A stretch of 33,506 nucleotides of DNA from Dehalococcoidia bacterium (lineage in GTDB: Bacteria > Chloroflexota > Dehalococcoidia > UBA2979). Below are positions 21,718-29,663 of the stretch, piece by piece; positions within the stretch are counted from its first letter, which is position 1, and each line of letters opens with the position of its first letter. The notes beneath the pieces were generated by a model, which made no database searches, was not told the DNA's origin, and saw nothing but the letters and a program-made list of their open reading frames with translations. The translations under genes and the position numbers were made by a program. The stretch covers positions 1 through 33,506 of the forward strand of contig JAIBBD010000022.1 of assembly GCA_019694855.1 (NCBI GenBank). The letters are read 5' to 3'.

Positions 21718-22188
21718 TCAGCCGGACTGAAGCGCGGCGAGGACCGCCTCGCCATGGCCCTCGGCGCGGGCGCGTTTCCAGACCTTCGTGAGGACGCCGT
21801 CGGGGCCGATGATGAACGTCGATCGGGTCATGCCGATGGACTTGCGGCCGTAGAGGACCTTCTCTCCCCAGGCGCCGTAGGACGTGGAGACCTCGGCATT
21901 GGCGTCGACGAGGAGCGGGAATGGCAGGTCGTGCTTCGCGCGGAAGCGCTGGTGGGAGGCGGCGGAGTCTGCGGAGACGCCGAGGATTTGCGCGCCGGCG
22001 GCACGGATCGCCAGTTCATTGTCGCGGAACGAGCAGGCCTCCTTCGTGCAGCCCGGGGTGTCGTCCTTCGGGTAGAAGTAGAGGACGACGGTCTGGCCTC
22101 GGTAGTCGCTGAGGCGGTGACGGACGCCGTCCTGGTCGGGGAGGTCGAAGTCGGGGGCGGAGTCGCCTGCCTCGAGGGTGACGGGCAT
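21718..22188 (-). CDS. bcp: Peroxiredoxin (BCP/PrxQ type)
   Basis: A 156-residue protein from ATG 22188. The peroxidatic Cys is at 47 and the resolving Cys at 52 in DTPGCTKEACSFRDN, the PrxQ spacing. Flanking motifs are APDFDLPDQDGVRHRLSDYR, GQTVVLYFYPKDDTPG, VSADSAASHQRFRAKHDLPF and YGRKSIGMTRSTFIIGPDG. It reduces hydrogen peroxide and organic hydroperoxides in the cytoplasm with electrons from a thioredoxin. The gene starts 10 bases after the Lrp-type gene, so both are in one transcript. The ribosome binding site is weak, which suits coupled translation. Confidence 0.96.
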   Translation of the reverse strand: MPVTLEAGDSAPDFDLPDQDGVRHRLSDYRGQTVVLYFYPKDDTPGCTKEACSFRDNELAIRAAGAQILGVSADSAASHQRFRAKHDLPFPLLVDANAEVSTSYGAWGEKVLYGRKSIGMTRSTFIIGPDGVLTKVWKRARAEGHGEAVLAALQSG

Positions 22189-22198
22189 GGGGTACTCG

Positions 22199-22435
22199 CT
22201 ACTCGTTGGGAAAGGCGACGAGGGACGTGGTCGACTGGATGCCGTCCACCGTGCGAATGCGGTCGGAGAGGATGGGCGGGATGTCGGTGAGGGTGTCGGT
22301 GACCAGCTCCACGACGATGTCGTAGGGGCCCATCACCTCGTGGACTGACTGGACATTCGGGATGCCGCGGAGGTGGTCGAGGACGGTACGGGTGGACCCG
22401 GGGTTGGTGACGATCAGGACATAGGCTTTGACCAT
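22199..22435 (-). CDS. Lrp/AsnC-type ligand-binding (RAM) domain protein
   Basis: A 78-residue protein from ATG 22435 behind GGGAGGA; an in-frame ATG at 22486 would add a tail that reads as leader. The whole protein is one alpha-beta RAM domain: MVKAYVLIVTNPGSTRTVLD, HLRGIPNVQSVHEVMGPYDI, VVELVTDTLTDIPPIL, DGIQSTTSLVAF. There is no helix-turn-helix, so it is a stand-alone ligand-binding form rather than a DNA-binding Lrp. Such proteins bind amino acids or small effectors at their dimer interface. It is co-transcribed with the peroxiredoxin and divergent from korA. Confidence 0.9.
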   Translation of the reverse strand: MVKAYVLIVTNPGSTRTVLDHLRGIPNVQSVHEVMGPYDIVVELVTDTLTDIPPILSDRIRTVDGIQSTTSLVAFPNE

Positions 22436-22497
22436 GGAGTCCTCCCGGCCGGAGTAGGTCGAGGGCGATCGGGGCGGTGCTATCATAGCCGCGGACT

Positions 22498-22511
22498 ATG
22501 CCGTTCGGCAT
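22498..22511. promoter_or_regulatory. Palindrome in the divergent lrp-type/korA region
   Basis: ATGCCGTTCGGCAT: 6-bp arms around TT, just upstream of the likely korA -35 box. A dimeric regulator could control both divergent units from here. Confidence 0.4.
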
Positions 22512-22512
22512 G

Positions 22513-22541
22513 TTGAACGTAATCTGCCACGCGTTTGATAC
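22513..22541 (+). promoter_or_regulatory. Likely korAB promoter
   Basis: TTGAAC (22513-22518), a 17-bp spacer and TGATAC (22536-22541). Transcription would start near 22548 and leave a leader of about 150 nt. The leader holds two hairpins: GGAGC/GCTCC (22557-22572) and CGGCCC/GGGCCG (22604-22617). Confidence 0.4.
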
Positions 22542-22696
22542 TGGCGGAGTTTGGGGGGAGCCTCGAAGCTCCGCGGCGTGTAAATGTTGGTCAGCCGAAT
22601 CAGCGGCCCTCGGGCCGTGCGGTTCGTGCTGGCCATGTGTTGCGATAGCCGGTCCCGAGGCGCGTTTCGGGCATTCAGGTAAGGTCAGAGGGATCC

Positions 22697-24403
22697 ATGG
22701 GTACAGACCTCGTAGTCCGATTCGCCGGTGAAGGCGGACAGGGACAGGTGACCGCGGCGGAGGGCCTTGCGCAGGCAGCGGCGCGCGTGGGGTACCACGT
22801 CCAGACGTTCGCGACCTACCCCTCGCAGATCGAGGGGGGCCCCGTATGGGCTCAGACGCGGGTCTCGACCAACAAGATCCTCACCCAGGGCGACCAGCTG
22901 GACGTCCTCGTGGCGCTGAACCGGCAGGCGTACGAGACGCACATCGGTGACCTGCGCGACGGCGGGGTGCTCATCTACAACTCGCGCGACATCGTCGAGG
23001 AGCCGCCGGGGAACGTGATCGGCCTGGACGCCGAGGCGCTGGCCCGCGACACCGGCAACCCGCGCGCGGCCAACATCATCATGATCGGCGCGGTGGCCGA
23101 GCTGGCCTCGATGCCGTCGGAATACTTCGAGGAGTGGATCAAGGAGCGCTTCACCCGCGGGCGGCCGAACGACGCCGAGATCATCGGCGGTAACGTGAAG
23201 GCGCTCGAGGTGGGGATCCAGGCCGCCCGTGCGAGCGGCTACTCCGTCGAGTCGCTGGACGAGCCGCCCGCGATCGAGCGGCAGCGGATCCTCGTGAACG
23301 GGAACAACTTCCTCGCGCTGGGTGCGCTGGCGGCGGGCCTCGAGACGTTCTACGGGTATCCGATCTCGCCGGCGACGACGATCCTCGTGTACATGGAGAG
23401 CAACCTGAACGGGGCCGACAACTTCGTCGGGCAGGCGAGCTCTGAAATCGAGTCGATCGCGGCCATCGTGGGCGCGGGGTATGCGGGCCGGAAGGTGATG
23501 ACCTCGACCGCCGGTCCGGGACTCAGCCTGATGGGCGAGGGCCTGGGCCTGGCGTGGATGGCCGAGATCCCATGCGTGGTGGTGGATGTGCAGCGCGGCG
23601 GTCCGGCGACGGGCCTGCCGACGAAGACGGAGCAGTCCGACCTCTTCGCCGCGTTGAACCCCGGCCACGGCGACATGCGGGTGCCGGTGATTGCCCCCGG
23701 ATCCGTGGCGGAGTGCTTCCAGGCCGGCGTCGATGCCCTCAACTGGGCGGAGCGCTACCAGGGCCCGGTCATCCTGCTAACGGAGATGTCGATCGCCGAG
23801 CGCAATGAGGACGTCGACCGGCCAGACCTCAGCCAGGTCAAGGTCGAGCGGCGCCTCGTGTCGGACGGGTCGATGGGTAACCGGCGCTACGAAGGCGCCG
23901 GGCTGACGCCGTTCCCGGTGCCGGGCAACCCTGGTGCTTATGTCGCGAACGCGAGTGAGCACGACGAGCAGGGCGACACGACGCACCAGCCCTACGTACA
24001 CATCAACATGACCGAGCGTCGCTTCAGCAAGCTGAAGCTGCTCGAGGACGGCACGTACGAGTCGGAGAACACGTCCGCGAGCGTGGCGATCATGCCGTGG
24101 GGCGGCTCGAAGGGGCCGGCCCGCGCGGCGTTTAACCGGCTGTCCGAGGCCGGCGAGGAGGTCGGGTGGTACTACACGATGTACCTGAACCCGCTGCCTC
24201 CGGCGCTGGTCGAGGAGCTGAAGCAGAAAGAGCTGGTGATCGTCCCGGAACTCAACTACCTGGGGCAGTTCTCGAGTATCCTGCGATCGATGGGGATTAA
24301 CGCAGTATCCATTACGCAATATACGGGTCTCCCCTTCAAGGAGCAGTTCCTCGTAGAGCGCGTGCGTGAACACCTGCGGAGCGGAAGGCTGGCTGCTGTA
24401 TGA
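22697..24403 (+). CDS. korA: 2-oxoacid:ferredoxin oxidoreductase, fused gamma-alpha subunit
   Basis: A 568-residue protein from ATG 22697 with GAGGGATCC upstream. Residues 1 to ~190 are the gamma subunit (VVRFAGEGGQGQVTAAEGLA, FATYPSQIEGGPVWAQTRVS). The alpha subunit follows (ETFYGYPISPATTILVYMES, AAIVGAGYAGRKVMTSTAGP, GLSLMGEGLGLAWMAEIPC, QRGGPATGLPTKTEQSDL). This fused order is the known KorA/OorA layout. With the beta subunit encoded next, it makes acyl-CoA, CO2 and reduced ferredoxin from a 2-oxoacid, or runs in reverse. 2-oxoglutarate is the likeliest substrate but is not proven by sequence. It is coupled to korB by a four-base ATGA overlap. Confidence 0.95.
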   Translation: MGTDLVVRFAGEGGQGQVTAAEGLAQAAARVGYHVQTFATYPSQIEGGPVWAQTRVSTNKILTQGDQLDVLVALNRQAYETHIGDLRDGGVLIYNSRDIVEEPPGNVIGLDAEALARDTGNPRAANIIMIGAVAELASMPSEYFEEWIKERFTRGRPNDAEIIGGNVKALEVGIQAARASGYSVESLDEPPAIERQRILVNGNNFLALGALAAGLETFYGYPISPATTILVYMESNLNGADNFVGQASSEIESIAAIVGAGYAGRKVMTSTAGPGLSLMGEGLGLAWMAEIPCVVVDVQRGGPATGLPTKTEQSDLFAALNPGHGDMRVPVIAPGSVAECFQAGVDALNWAERYQGPVILLTEMSIAERNEDVDRPDLSQVKVERRLVSDGSMGNRRYEGAGLTPFPVPGNPGAYVANASEHDEQGDTTHQPYVHINMTERRFSKLKLLEDGTYESENTSASVAIMPWGGSKGPARAAFNRLSEAGEEVGWYYTMYLNPLPPALVEELKQKELVIVPELNYLGQFSSILRSMGINAVSITQYTGLPFKEQFLVERVREHLRSGRLAAV

Positions 24404-25272
24404 GCAAGCGCAATCCTGAGTACGACTTCAAGTGGTGCCCGGGCTGCGGCGACTTCGGTGTCGTGCGCGGCATCGAGCTGGCGCTGGCGGACCGGGTCAA
24501 CCGGCTCAAGGAGCCGATCGAGAACACGGTGCTCGTCTCGGGCATCGGGTGCTCGGGGAACCTGGTGCACCTGCAGGAAGGGCCACAGCCGTACGGATTC
24601 CACGGGATCCACGGCCGGACGCTGCCGATCGCGTGGGGCGTGAAGACCTCGCGGCCGGAGTTGAACGTGCTGATCGCGGCCGGAGACGGCGACTTCCTGA
24701 GCATCGGTGGTGAGCACATCGGGCCGCAGGCGAAGCGCAACCTCGACGTCACCGTGGTGGTGATGGACAACGGCATCTACGGGCTCACGAAGGGCCAGGC
24801 ATCGCCGACCACGGGGTTCGGTGTGATTACGCCGACGACGCCCTACGGCAAGCTGGAAGAGCCGATGCGGCCGCTGGAGCTGTACCTCGCGCTGGGGGTC
24901 TCGTTCGTGGCGTCCGCCGTGTCGTCGCGACCGAAGGAGCTGGCGCAGTTCATCGCGCAGGGCATGGACCACCGCGGCTTCTCCATCGTGCACGTGCAAT
25001 CGCCGTGCACGACGTACAACGACACGTACGAGGCGCTGAAGGGCAACCCGGCCAAGGGCATTGAGCCGGCGGCCTACCCGGTGCCGGACGGTCATGACGC
25101 GTCCGACCTCGACGCGGCGACGCGGCTGGTGCGCCAGAAGGGCGTACCGGTCGGCATCGTCTACCGGAACCCGGACAGCGTGCCGCTGCAGGACCGGCTG
25201 ACCGAGGCGCGGGAGCGCACGAAGGTGCGCACGCGCGACGTGGACGCGCTGCTGACGGGCCTGCACATCTAA
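24400..25272 (+). CDS. korB: 2-oxoacid:ferredoxin oxidoreductase, beta subunit
   Basis: A 290-residue protein whose ATG overlaps the korA stop. Cys13 and Cys16 (KWCPGCGDFG), Cys51 (GIGCSGN) and Cys203 (QSPCTTYND) should bind the 4Fe-4S cluster. The thiamine diphosphate/Mg site is in NVLIAAGDGDFLSIGG and DNGIYGLTKGQ. Length and order are as in KorB/PorB. It carries electrons from the thiamine centre to ferredoxin. A perfect terminator follows 32 bases after the stop. No separate ferredoxin (delta) subunit is present, as in two-gene Kor enzymes. Confidence 0.96.
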   Translation: MSKRNPEYDFKWCPGCGDFGVVRGIELALADRVNRLKEPIENTVLVSGIGCSGNLVHLQEGPQPYGFHGIHGRTLPIAWGVKTSRPELNVLIAAGDGDFLSIGGEHIGPQAKRNLDVTVVVMDNGIYGLTKGQASPTTGFGVITPTTPYGKLEEPMRPLELYLALGVSFVASAVSSRPKELAQFIAQGMDHRGFSIVHVQSPCTTYNDTYEALKGNPAKGIEPAAYPVPDGHDASDLDAATRLVRQKGVPVGIVYRNPDSVPLQDRLTEARERTKVRTRDVDALLTGLHI

Positions 25273-25304
25273 CCCGTCCCTCCTCGACCGCTGTATCGCC
25301 CATT

Positions 25305-25336
25305 CACGAGGGCAGCTCTCACGAGCTGCCCTCGTG
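25305..25336. terminator. Perfect 14-bp hairpin after korB
   Basis: Arms 25305-25318 and 25323-25336 are exact reverse complements around TCAC. It lies 32 bases past korB and 59 bases before the next gene. No T tract. Confidence 0.75.
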
Positions 25337-25395
25337 CCGTCTGCAGCGGCAACGCGCGTCAGAGGGGGAGAGTGGCACGCAGGAAGGCAGGGCAG

Positions 25396-25743
25396 ATGAA
25401 CGAGCTCCAGGGCATCGTGCGGTTCAGGTTCCACGAGGACCAGGTCGAGGAGTTCAAGCGACTCTCGAGGCAGGCGATGGAGATCGTCCGGGCGCAAGAT
25501 ACCGGCACCCTGCAGTACGAGACGTACTTCAATGCGGACGAGTCGGAGGCGTTGGTCCTCGAGCGATTTCGGGACTCGGACGCACTGATCGAGCACGGGG
25601 AGCATATGGCGGCACTGATGGAGCCGATCCTGGCCACGGGGACGGTCTCAGGTGAGCTCTGCGGGGAGTTGAGCCCGGCGCTGCGCGCGCTGATGACCGG
25701 AGACAACCCGCAGCTGTTCACGACGCTCTTCATGTCGCTCTAG
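25396..25743 (+). CDS. Antibiotic biosynthesis monooxygenase (ABM)-domain protein
   Basis: A 115-residue protein from ATG 25396 with AGGAAGG upstream; an in-frame start at 25372 is less likely. A dimeric alpha-beta ABM fold is indicated by GIVRFRFHEDQVEEFKRLSR, IVRAQDTGTLQYETYFNADE and ALVLERFRDSDALIEHGEHM. The conserved aromatic/Glu positions of the YgiN-type quinol monooxygenases are partly kept (Y-E-x-Y, E-x-F/Y-x-D). The substrate is not predictable. It precedes the PTPS-like gene by 14 bases (to ATG), so the two are co-transcribed. Confidence 0.85.
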   Translation: MNELQGIVRFRFHEDQVEEFKRLSRQAMEIVRAQDTGTLQYETYFNADESEALVLERFRDSDALIEHGEHMAALMEPILATGTVSGELCGELSPALRALMTGDNPQLFTTLFMSL

Positions 25744-25757
25744 GAAGGGCGGTGGCC

Positions 25758-26255
25758 ATGACCTCGGAACATCATGTGACGGTGGAGGGGGTGCGGCTGC
25801 GGTTCGCGGCCGCGCACATGGCGACGCTCGGCGATGAGCTGGAGCCGCTGCACGGGCACAACTACGAAGTGCGCTGTCGCGTTGAGGGTGGGCTCACCTC
25901 GGACCGCTGGGTGATCGACTTCAGCGTGCTCAAGCGCCTCGTACGCGAGGCGTGCGAGGCGCTCGACCACCGGTTCCTCCTGCAGCGCGATTCGCGGCTG
26001 CTGGCGATTGAGGAGCGCGAGGAGGGCTGGACGGTGCGCTTCGGAGGGCGGGTGTACTCGTTTCCCGCCTCGGACGTGGTGGCGCTGCCGATCGAGAACA
26101 CGACGGCAGAGCTGCTCGCGCGGTGGATCTGGGAGCGGGTGGCGGCTGGCCTCAGGGCGGCCGCGGGGCACGAGCACATCGTGGCGCTGGCTGTGGACGT
26201 GGAGGAGATGCCGGGGCAGTCCGCGGGATATCGAGGGGCGCTGGGCGCGGATTGA
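25758..26255 (+). CDS. 6-pyruvoyl-tetrahydropterin synthase/QueD-like protein without the usual cysteine
   Basis: A 165-residue protein; ATG 25758 is nine bases after GGAAGG and is preferred over GTG 25752. Zinc ligands are His20 (FAAAH) and His32/His34 (LHGHNYEV). The catalytic-type LDHRFLL and the ENTTAELLARWIWERV segment are present. The catalytic Cys that lies four residues before the first His of H-G-H (as in C-x-x-L-H-G-H of QueD) is replaced (GDELEPLHGH). The protein therefore may be a PTPS variant using another residue, or may act on a different pterin-like or aldehyde substrate. No queuosine or folate genes are nearby. Confidence 0.88.
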   Translation: MTSEHHVTVEGVRLRFAAAHMATLGDELEPLHGHNYEVRCRVEGGLTSDRWVIDFSVLKRLVREACEALDHRFLLQRDSRLLAIEEREEGWTVRFGGRVYSFPASDVVALPIENTTAELLARWIWERVAAGLRAAAGHEHIVALAVDVEEMPGQSAGYRGALGAD

Positions 26256-26306
26256 CACGATTCAGGCCCGCCGTAGGATCGGTGAAACGGGCTGAGGGAG
26301 CCGAGG

Positions 26307-26852
26307 ATGCAAATCAACTGGGAAGAAGCGATCAATCGGATCTTCGCCGATCACCTCGTGTGCCCTCGATGCGAGCAGACGTTCGAGACGCTCGTCGTGG
26401 GGTACTCGCGCAAGCCGTCGTTGAATGCGTTTGCGCCGCGGCATCGCAACTGCCCTCGCGGCGAGGAGTGCGAGGCGCGGAAGCTGATCACGTTATGTGC
26501 CGAGTGCGCCCGCCTCGAGCGGCTGCGCGGGACGCCGGTCGATGCCTCGCAGGCCCTCGAGACGTACATGCTGGACTGCCGCCGGGACCTCGAGGAGTCG
26601 CTCGACTACCTGGCGGAGTACTGGCGTGACGAGGTGGAGCTGGCGGACGAGGATCTCGACCGGCCGCTGGAGGACGTCGACCCCGAGGCATTCCGCGAAG
26701 AGAGCGAGTGGCGGCACCGGCTCGAGGAGGAGTACCTGATGTACCACCACGAGTTCCGTGAGCGCAGCCGACGCATCCCCTCGCCGGGCTGGCGCTCGGA
26801 ATACGTGGAGGAGATCCGTGACCTGGGGTACGACACGCTGCTGGGTGACTAG
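26307..26852 (+). CDS. Hypothetical protein with N-terminal six-cysteine region
   Basis: A 181-residue protein from ATG 26307 with GAGGGAG upstream. The N-terminal third has Cys at about 19, 22, 49, 55, 64 and 67 (LVCPRCEQTF, RNCPRGEECE, TLCAECARLE), suggesting one or two zinc sites. The rest is acidic and helical (DLEESLDYLAEYWRDEVELA, EDVDPEAFREESEWRHRLEE) and ends in WRSEYVEEIRDLGYDTLLGD. No membrane helix or signal peptide. I do not recognise a family. It is the last gene of the plus-strand run and is followed by a hairpin. Confidence 0.8.
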   Translation: MQINWEEAINRIFADHLVCPRCEQTFETLVVGYSRKPSLNAFAPRHRNCPRGEECEARKLITLCAECARLERLRGTPVDASQALETYMLDCRRDLEESLDYLAEYWRDEVELADEDLDRPLEDVDPEAFREESEWRHRLEEEYLMYHHEFRERSRRIPSPGWRSEYVEEIRDLGYDTLLGD

Positions 26853-26900
26853 CCGAGCGCGTGCCTTGACGGGCCGCTCCCCTGCTGGAGTACGTGAGCG

Positions 26901-26924
26901 ACGGGCCGCGGCGATGCGGCCCGT
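26901..26924. terminator. Perfect 9-bp hairpin between convergent genes
   Basis: ACGGGCCGC (26901-26909) and GCGGCCCGT (26916-26924) around GGCGAT, followed on the plus strand by TACGTTATGT. It ends the six-cysteine gene and may also end the molybdenum hydroxylase unit. Confidence 0.65.
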
Positions 26925-26933
26925 TACGTTATG

Positions 26934-27197
26934 TCATCCTCCACCAATGGCGGGGAGGATCTGGACTTCGGCTTCCTCGGCGACTTTGGCCATGAGGCCA
27001 GTCGTGGCGACCTCGCCGTTAATGGCGAGGGCCAGGCCGGGGCGGACGCGGCCGTCCTGGACGATCAGGTCCTTGATGCCGGGGTAGCGCGCGTCGAGGT
27101 TGTCGACCACCTGACGGAGCGTGCTGCCCTCGATGGGCACGCGGTCCTGATTCTCCGTCATGTTGCGCATCAGGGATGGGATGAAGACGAGTGGCAT
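26934..27197 (-). CDS. MoaD/ThiS family ubiquitin-like sulfur carrier
   Basis: An 87-residue protein from ATG 27197 with TGAGG upstream. It has the beta-grasp order PLVFIPSLMRN, STLRQVVDNLDARYPGIKDL, RPGLALAINGEVA and ends VQILPAIGGG. MoaD proteins end in Gly-Gly, which is activated as a thiocarboxylate; here the end is Gly-Gly-Gly, so the last residue may need trimming or be tolerated. It lies 105 bases downstream of the Mo-binding subunit on the same strand. It could supply sulfur for molybdopterin or for another pathway, since no other molybdenum-cofactor gene is in the window. Confidence 0.9.
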   Translation of the reverse strand: MPLVFIPSLMRNMTENQDRVPIEGSTLRQVVDNLDARYPGIKDLIVQDGRVRPGLALAINGEVATTGLMAKVAEEAEVQILPAIGGG

Positions 27198-27302
27198 AGC
27201 CTCAGTCTACCTCTCGCACGCGAGACCGTGGAGATGACGCGAGGGGCACGGCGGATAGCCATGCCCCTCGCGAGTGCGTTCCTGCGGAACGACAGCGGCC
27301 GA

Positions 27303-29570
27303 CTAGGCCTCCGGCGGCAGCATCTCCTCGAGGAGGTTGCGCGGGTTCGCCGGGAGCTTGCGGACGCGGACGCCGGTGGCGTTGTAGATCGCGTTGGCGA
27401 CCGCGGCCAGCGGCGGGATGATCGGCACTTCGCCGACGCCACGGACACCGTAGGGGTGGCCGGGGTTCGGGACCTCGACGAGGATCGTGTCGATCATCGG
27501 GAGGTCGAGCGTCGTGGGCATGCGGTAGTCGAGGAAGCTCGAGTTCCGCATGACGCCGTTCTCGTCGTAGAAGTACTCCTCGCTGAGCGCCATGCCGATG
27601 CCCTGCGAGGCGCCACCCTGGATCTGGCCCTCGACGTACGAGGGGTGCACCGCGGTCCCGACGTCCTGGACGGCGGTGTAGCGGAGGATGGTGACCTTGC
27701 CGGTGTCGGGGTCGACCTCGACGTCGCAGATGTGGCCGGCGAAGGCCGCACCGACGGTGGTCGGGTTGACGTCGGCGTGGCCGGAGATGGTGCCCCCGGT
27801 GTGCGGCAACTGGGCGGCGAGCTCCTTGAAGGAGAAGACCTTGCCGTCCGGGCCGTGCACGGCGCCGTTGTCGTAGTGGACCTGGTCGCGGTCGACTTCC
27901 CAGATCTTGGCGGCACGCTCTTCCATCTGGACACGGATGTCCATGGCCGCCTCGTAGACGGCCCAGCCACCCGCGAAGGTGGTGCGGCTCCCGCCGGTGA
28001 CGCCGGTCCAGCCGATGGAGTCAGTGTCGACCACGTGCGGCTTCACGTCGTCGTACGGGATGCCGAGGGTCTCAGCGAGCTGCATGGCGTGGCTGGCGCG
28101 GGTGCCACCGATGTCGGTGGCGCCGGTGACCAGGGCGACAGTGCCGTCGGAGACGACGGTCGCGTAGGCCGCGGACTCCATGCCGGCGTTGAACCAGAAG
28201 CCCATGGCGACACCACGGCCGCGGTTCTCACCCTCGAGCTCCGACTTGTAGTGCGGGCTGTCCTTGATGGCTTCCATGACCTGGACGTTGCCGATGACGC
28301 CCATGGTGGCGCCGTCCGGGCGACGGGTGCCCTCGACGGCAGCGTTCTTGAGCCGCATGTCCATCGGGTCCATGCCGATGCGCTCGGCGATTTCGTCGAT
28401 GACCGATTCGACGGCGTACTCGGACGCCGGCGCGCCGGGACCGCGGTAGGCGGCGACCTTCGGCCGGTTCACGACCACGTCGAACCCCTCGACGAAGGCG
28501 TTCGGGATCGAGTAGGGGCCGAGGGCGCACATGGCGCCGGCGCCGACCGGGGAGCCCGGGAAGCCGCCCGCCTCGAAGGCGAGGTGGACGTTGGCGGCCA
28601 TGAGGGTGCCGTCGTTCTTGGCGCCGATCTTGACGCGGCTATAGGTGCCGGAGGTCGGGCCGGTGGCCTCGAGGACTTCCTCGCGGGTCATCCACATCTT
28701 GACCGGGACGCCGCCGAGCTTCTTCGAGAGGAGCGCCGCGTGCGGCTCGAGGTAGACCGGGATCTTGCCGCCGAAGCCGCCACCGATCTCCATCGGGACG
28801 ACTTTGATGGACGACACAGGAACCCCGAGGATCATGGCGCTGGCCGTGCGCACCGAGAACGTGCCCTGGGTGCTGGTCCAGATGGTGATGTCGCCGTCTT
28901 TGTTCCAGAGGGCGGTGGCGTTGTGCGGCTCGATGTAGCCCTGGTGGTACATCGCGGTCTCGAACTCGCGCTCGATGACGATGTCGGACTGAGCGAAGCC
29001 GGCGTCGACGTCGCCCATCTCGAACTCGACGCGGTTGGCGATGTTCGAGGGGCGCTTACCCATGTCAGCGGCGGTGAGGCCACCGGTGAGCTCGTTGCCG
29101 TGGATGAGCGGCGCGGACTCGAGCATCGCGTCGCGGACGTTCATGACCGGGGGGAGCACCTCGTACTCAACCTCGATGAGGTTGAGGGCGTCCTCGGCGG
29201 TGTGGAGGTCGGTGGCCGCGACGGACGCTACCGCGTGGCCCTTGTAGACGACCTTGTCGCCAGCGCAGACGTTGTCGAGCATGAACTTGAGGTTGACCGG
29301 GGGGCCCTCACCGATGTCGATGAGTCCGGGGCCAGCCTCGCGGAAGTCGGCGCGGGTGACGACGGCCTTGACGCCCGGGAGGGCGAGGGCCTTGGAGGCG
29401 TCGATCTTCTTGATGATGGCGTGGGCATGCGGGCTGCGCTTGACGCGCGCGTAGAGCATGCCAGGGAGCTTGATGTCAGAGCCGTAGGCGGCACGTCCGG
29501 TGACCTTGTCCACCCCATCGGGGCGGACGGGGCGGGTGCCGACAATCTTGTATGGCTCAGTCGCGACCAT
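27303..29570 (-). CDS. Xanthine dehydrogenase family protein, molybdopterin-binding (large) subunit
   Basis: A 755-residue protein from ATG 29570 with AGGAG upstream; an ATG at 29654 would span the hairpin before it. The N-terminal domain begins IVGTRPVRPDGVDKVTGRAA, and YARVKRSPHAHA follows. The cofactor motif EIGGGFGGK is near residue 263, the active-site loop AYRGPGAPASEYAV near 375, and the catalytic Glu in RGVGEVPIIPP near 714. The loop lacks the Cys of true aerobic CO dehydrogenase (A-Y-R-C-S-F-R), so oxidation of CO is not supported. Closest in type are aldehyde oxidases, 4-hydroxybenzoyl-CoA reductase-like and form II CoxL proteins. It hydroxylates a carbon centre of an unknown aldehyde or heterocycle. 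Subunit order: FAD, 2Fe-2S, then this gene. Confidence 0.95.
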   Translation of the reverse strand: MVATEPYKIVGTRPVRPDGVDKVTGRAAYGSDIKLPGMLYARVKRSPHAHAIIKKIDASKALALPGVKAVVTRADFREAGPGLIDIGEGPPVNLKFMLDNVCAGDKVVYKGHAVASVAATDLHTAEDALNLIEVEYEVLPPVMNVRDAMLESAPLIHGNELTGGLTAADMGKRPSNIANRVEFEMGDVDAGFAQSDIVIEREFETAMYHQGYIEPHNATALWNKDGDITIWTSTQGTFSVRTASAMILGVPVSSIKVVPMEIGGGFGGKIPVYLEPHAALLSKKLGGVPVKMWMTREEVLEATGPTSGTYSRVKIGAKNDGTLMAANVHLAFEAGGFPGSPVGAGAMCALGPYSIPNAFVEGFDVVVNRPKVAAYRGPGAPASEYAVESVIDEIAERIGMDPMDMRLKNAAVEGTRRPDGATMGVIGNVQVMEAIKDSPHYKSELEGENRGRGVAMGFWFNAGMESAAYATVVSDGTVALVTGATDIGGTRASHAMQLAETLGIPYDDVKPHVVDTDSIGWTGVTGGSRTTFAGGWAVYEAAMDIRVQMEERAAKIWEVDRDQVHYDNGAVHGPDGKVFSFKELAAQLPHTGGTISGHADVNPTTVGAAFAGHICDVEVDPDTGKVTILRYTAVQDVGTAVHPSYVEGQIQGGASQGIGMALSEEYFYDENGVMRNSSFLDYRMPTTLDLPMIDTILVEVPNPGHPYGVRGVGEVPIIPPLAAVANAIYNATGVRVRKLPANPRNLLEEMLPPEA

Positions 29571-29626
29571 GCAGGAGTCTCCTAACGTCGAAGTGAGCGA
29601 CTGCCGGGTGGTTGGCCGACATTCTA

Positions 29627-29663
29627 CTGGATACGGTGCGTTTATTCGACGCACCGTATCCAG
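29627..29663 (-). repeat. 14-bp perfect inverted repeat inside the hydroxylase operon
   Basis: CTGGATACGGTGCG (29627-29640) and its exact reverse complement (29650-29663) around a 9-nt AT-rich loop. It lies in the 117-bp gap between the 2Fe-2S and Mo subunit genes. It could attenuate or process the mRNA so subunits are made in different amounts, or be a regulator site. Confidence 0.75.

Noticed and set aside
26931-29585. 884-codon plus-strand open frame opposite the Mo subunit
   Set aside because: Antisense shadow of the Mo-binding subunit, which has all expected motifs; the plus-strand text is repetitive Gly/Asp/Val.
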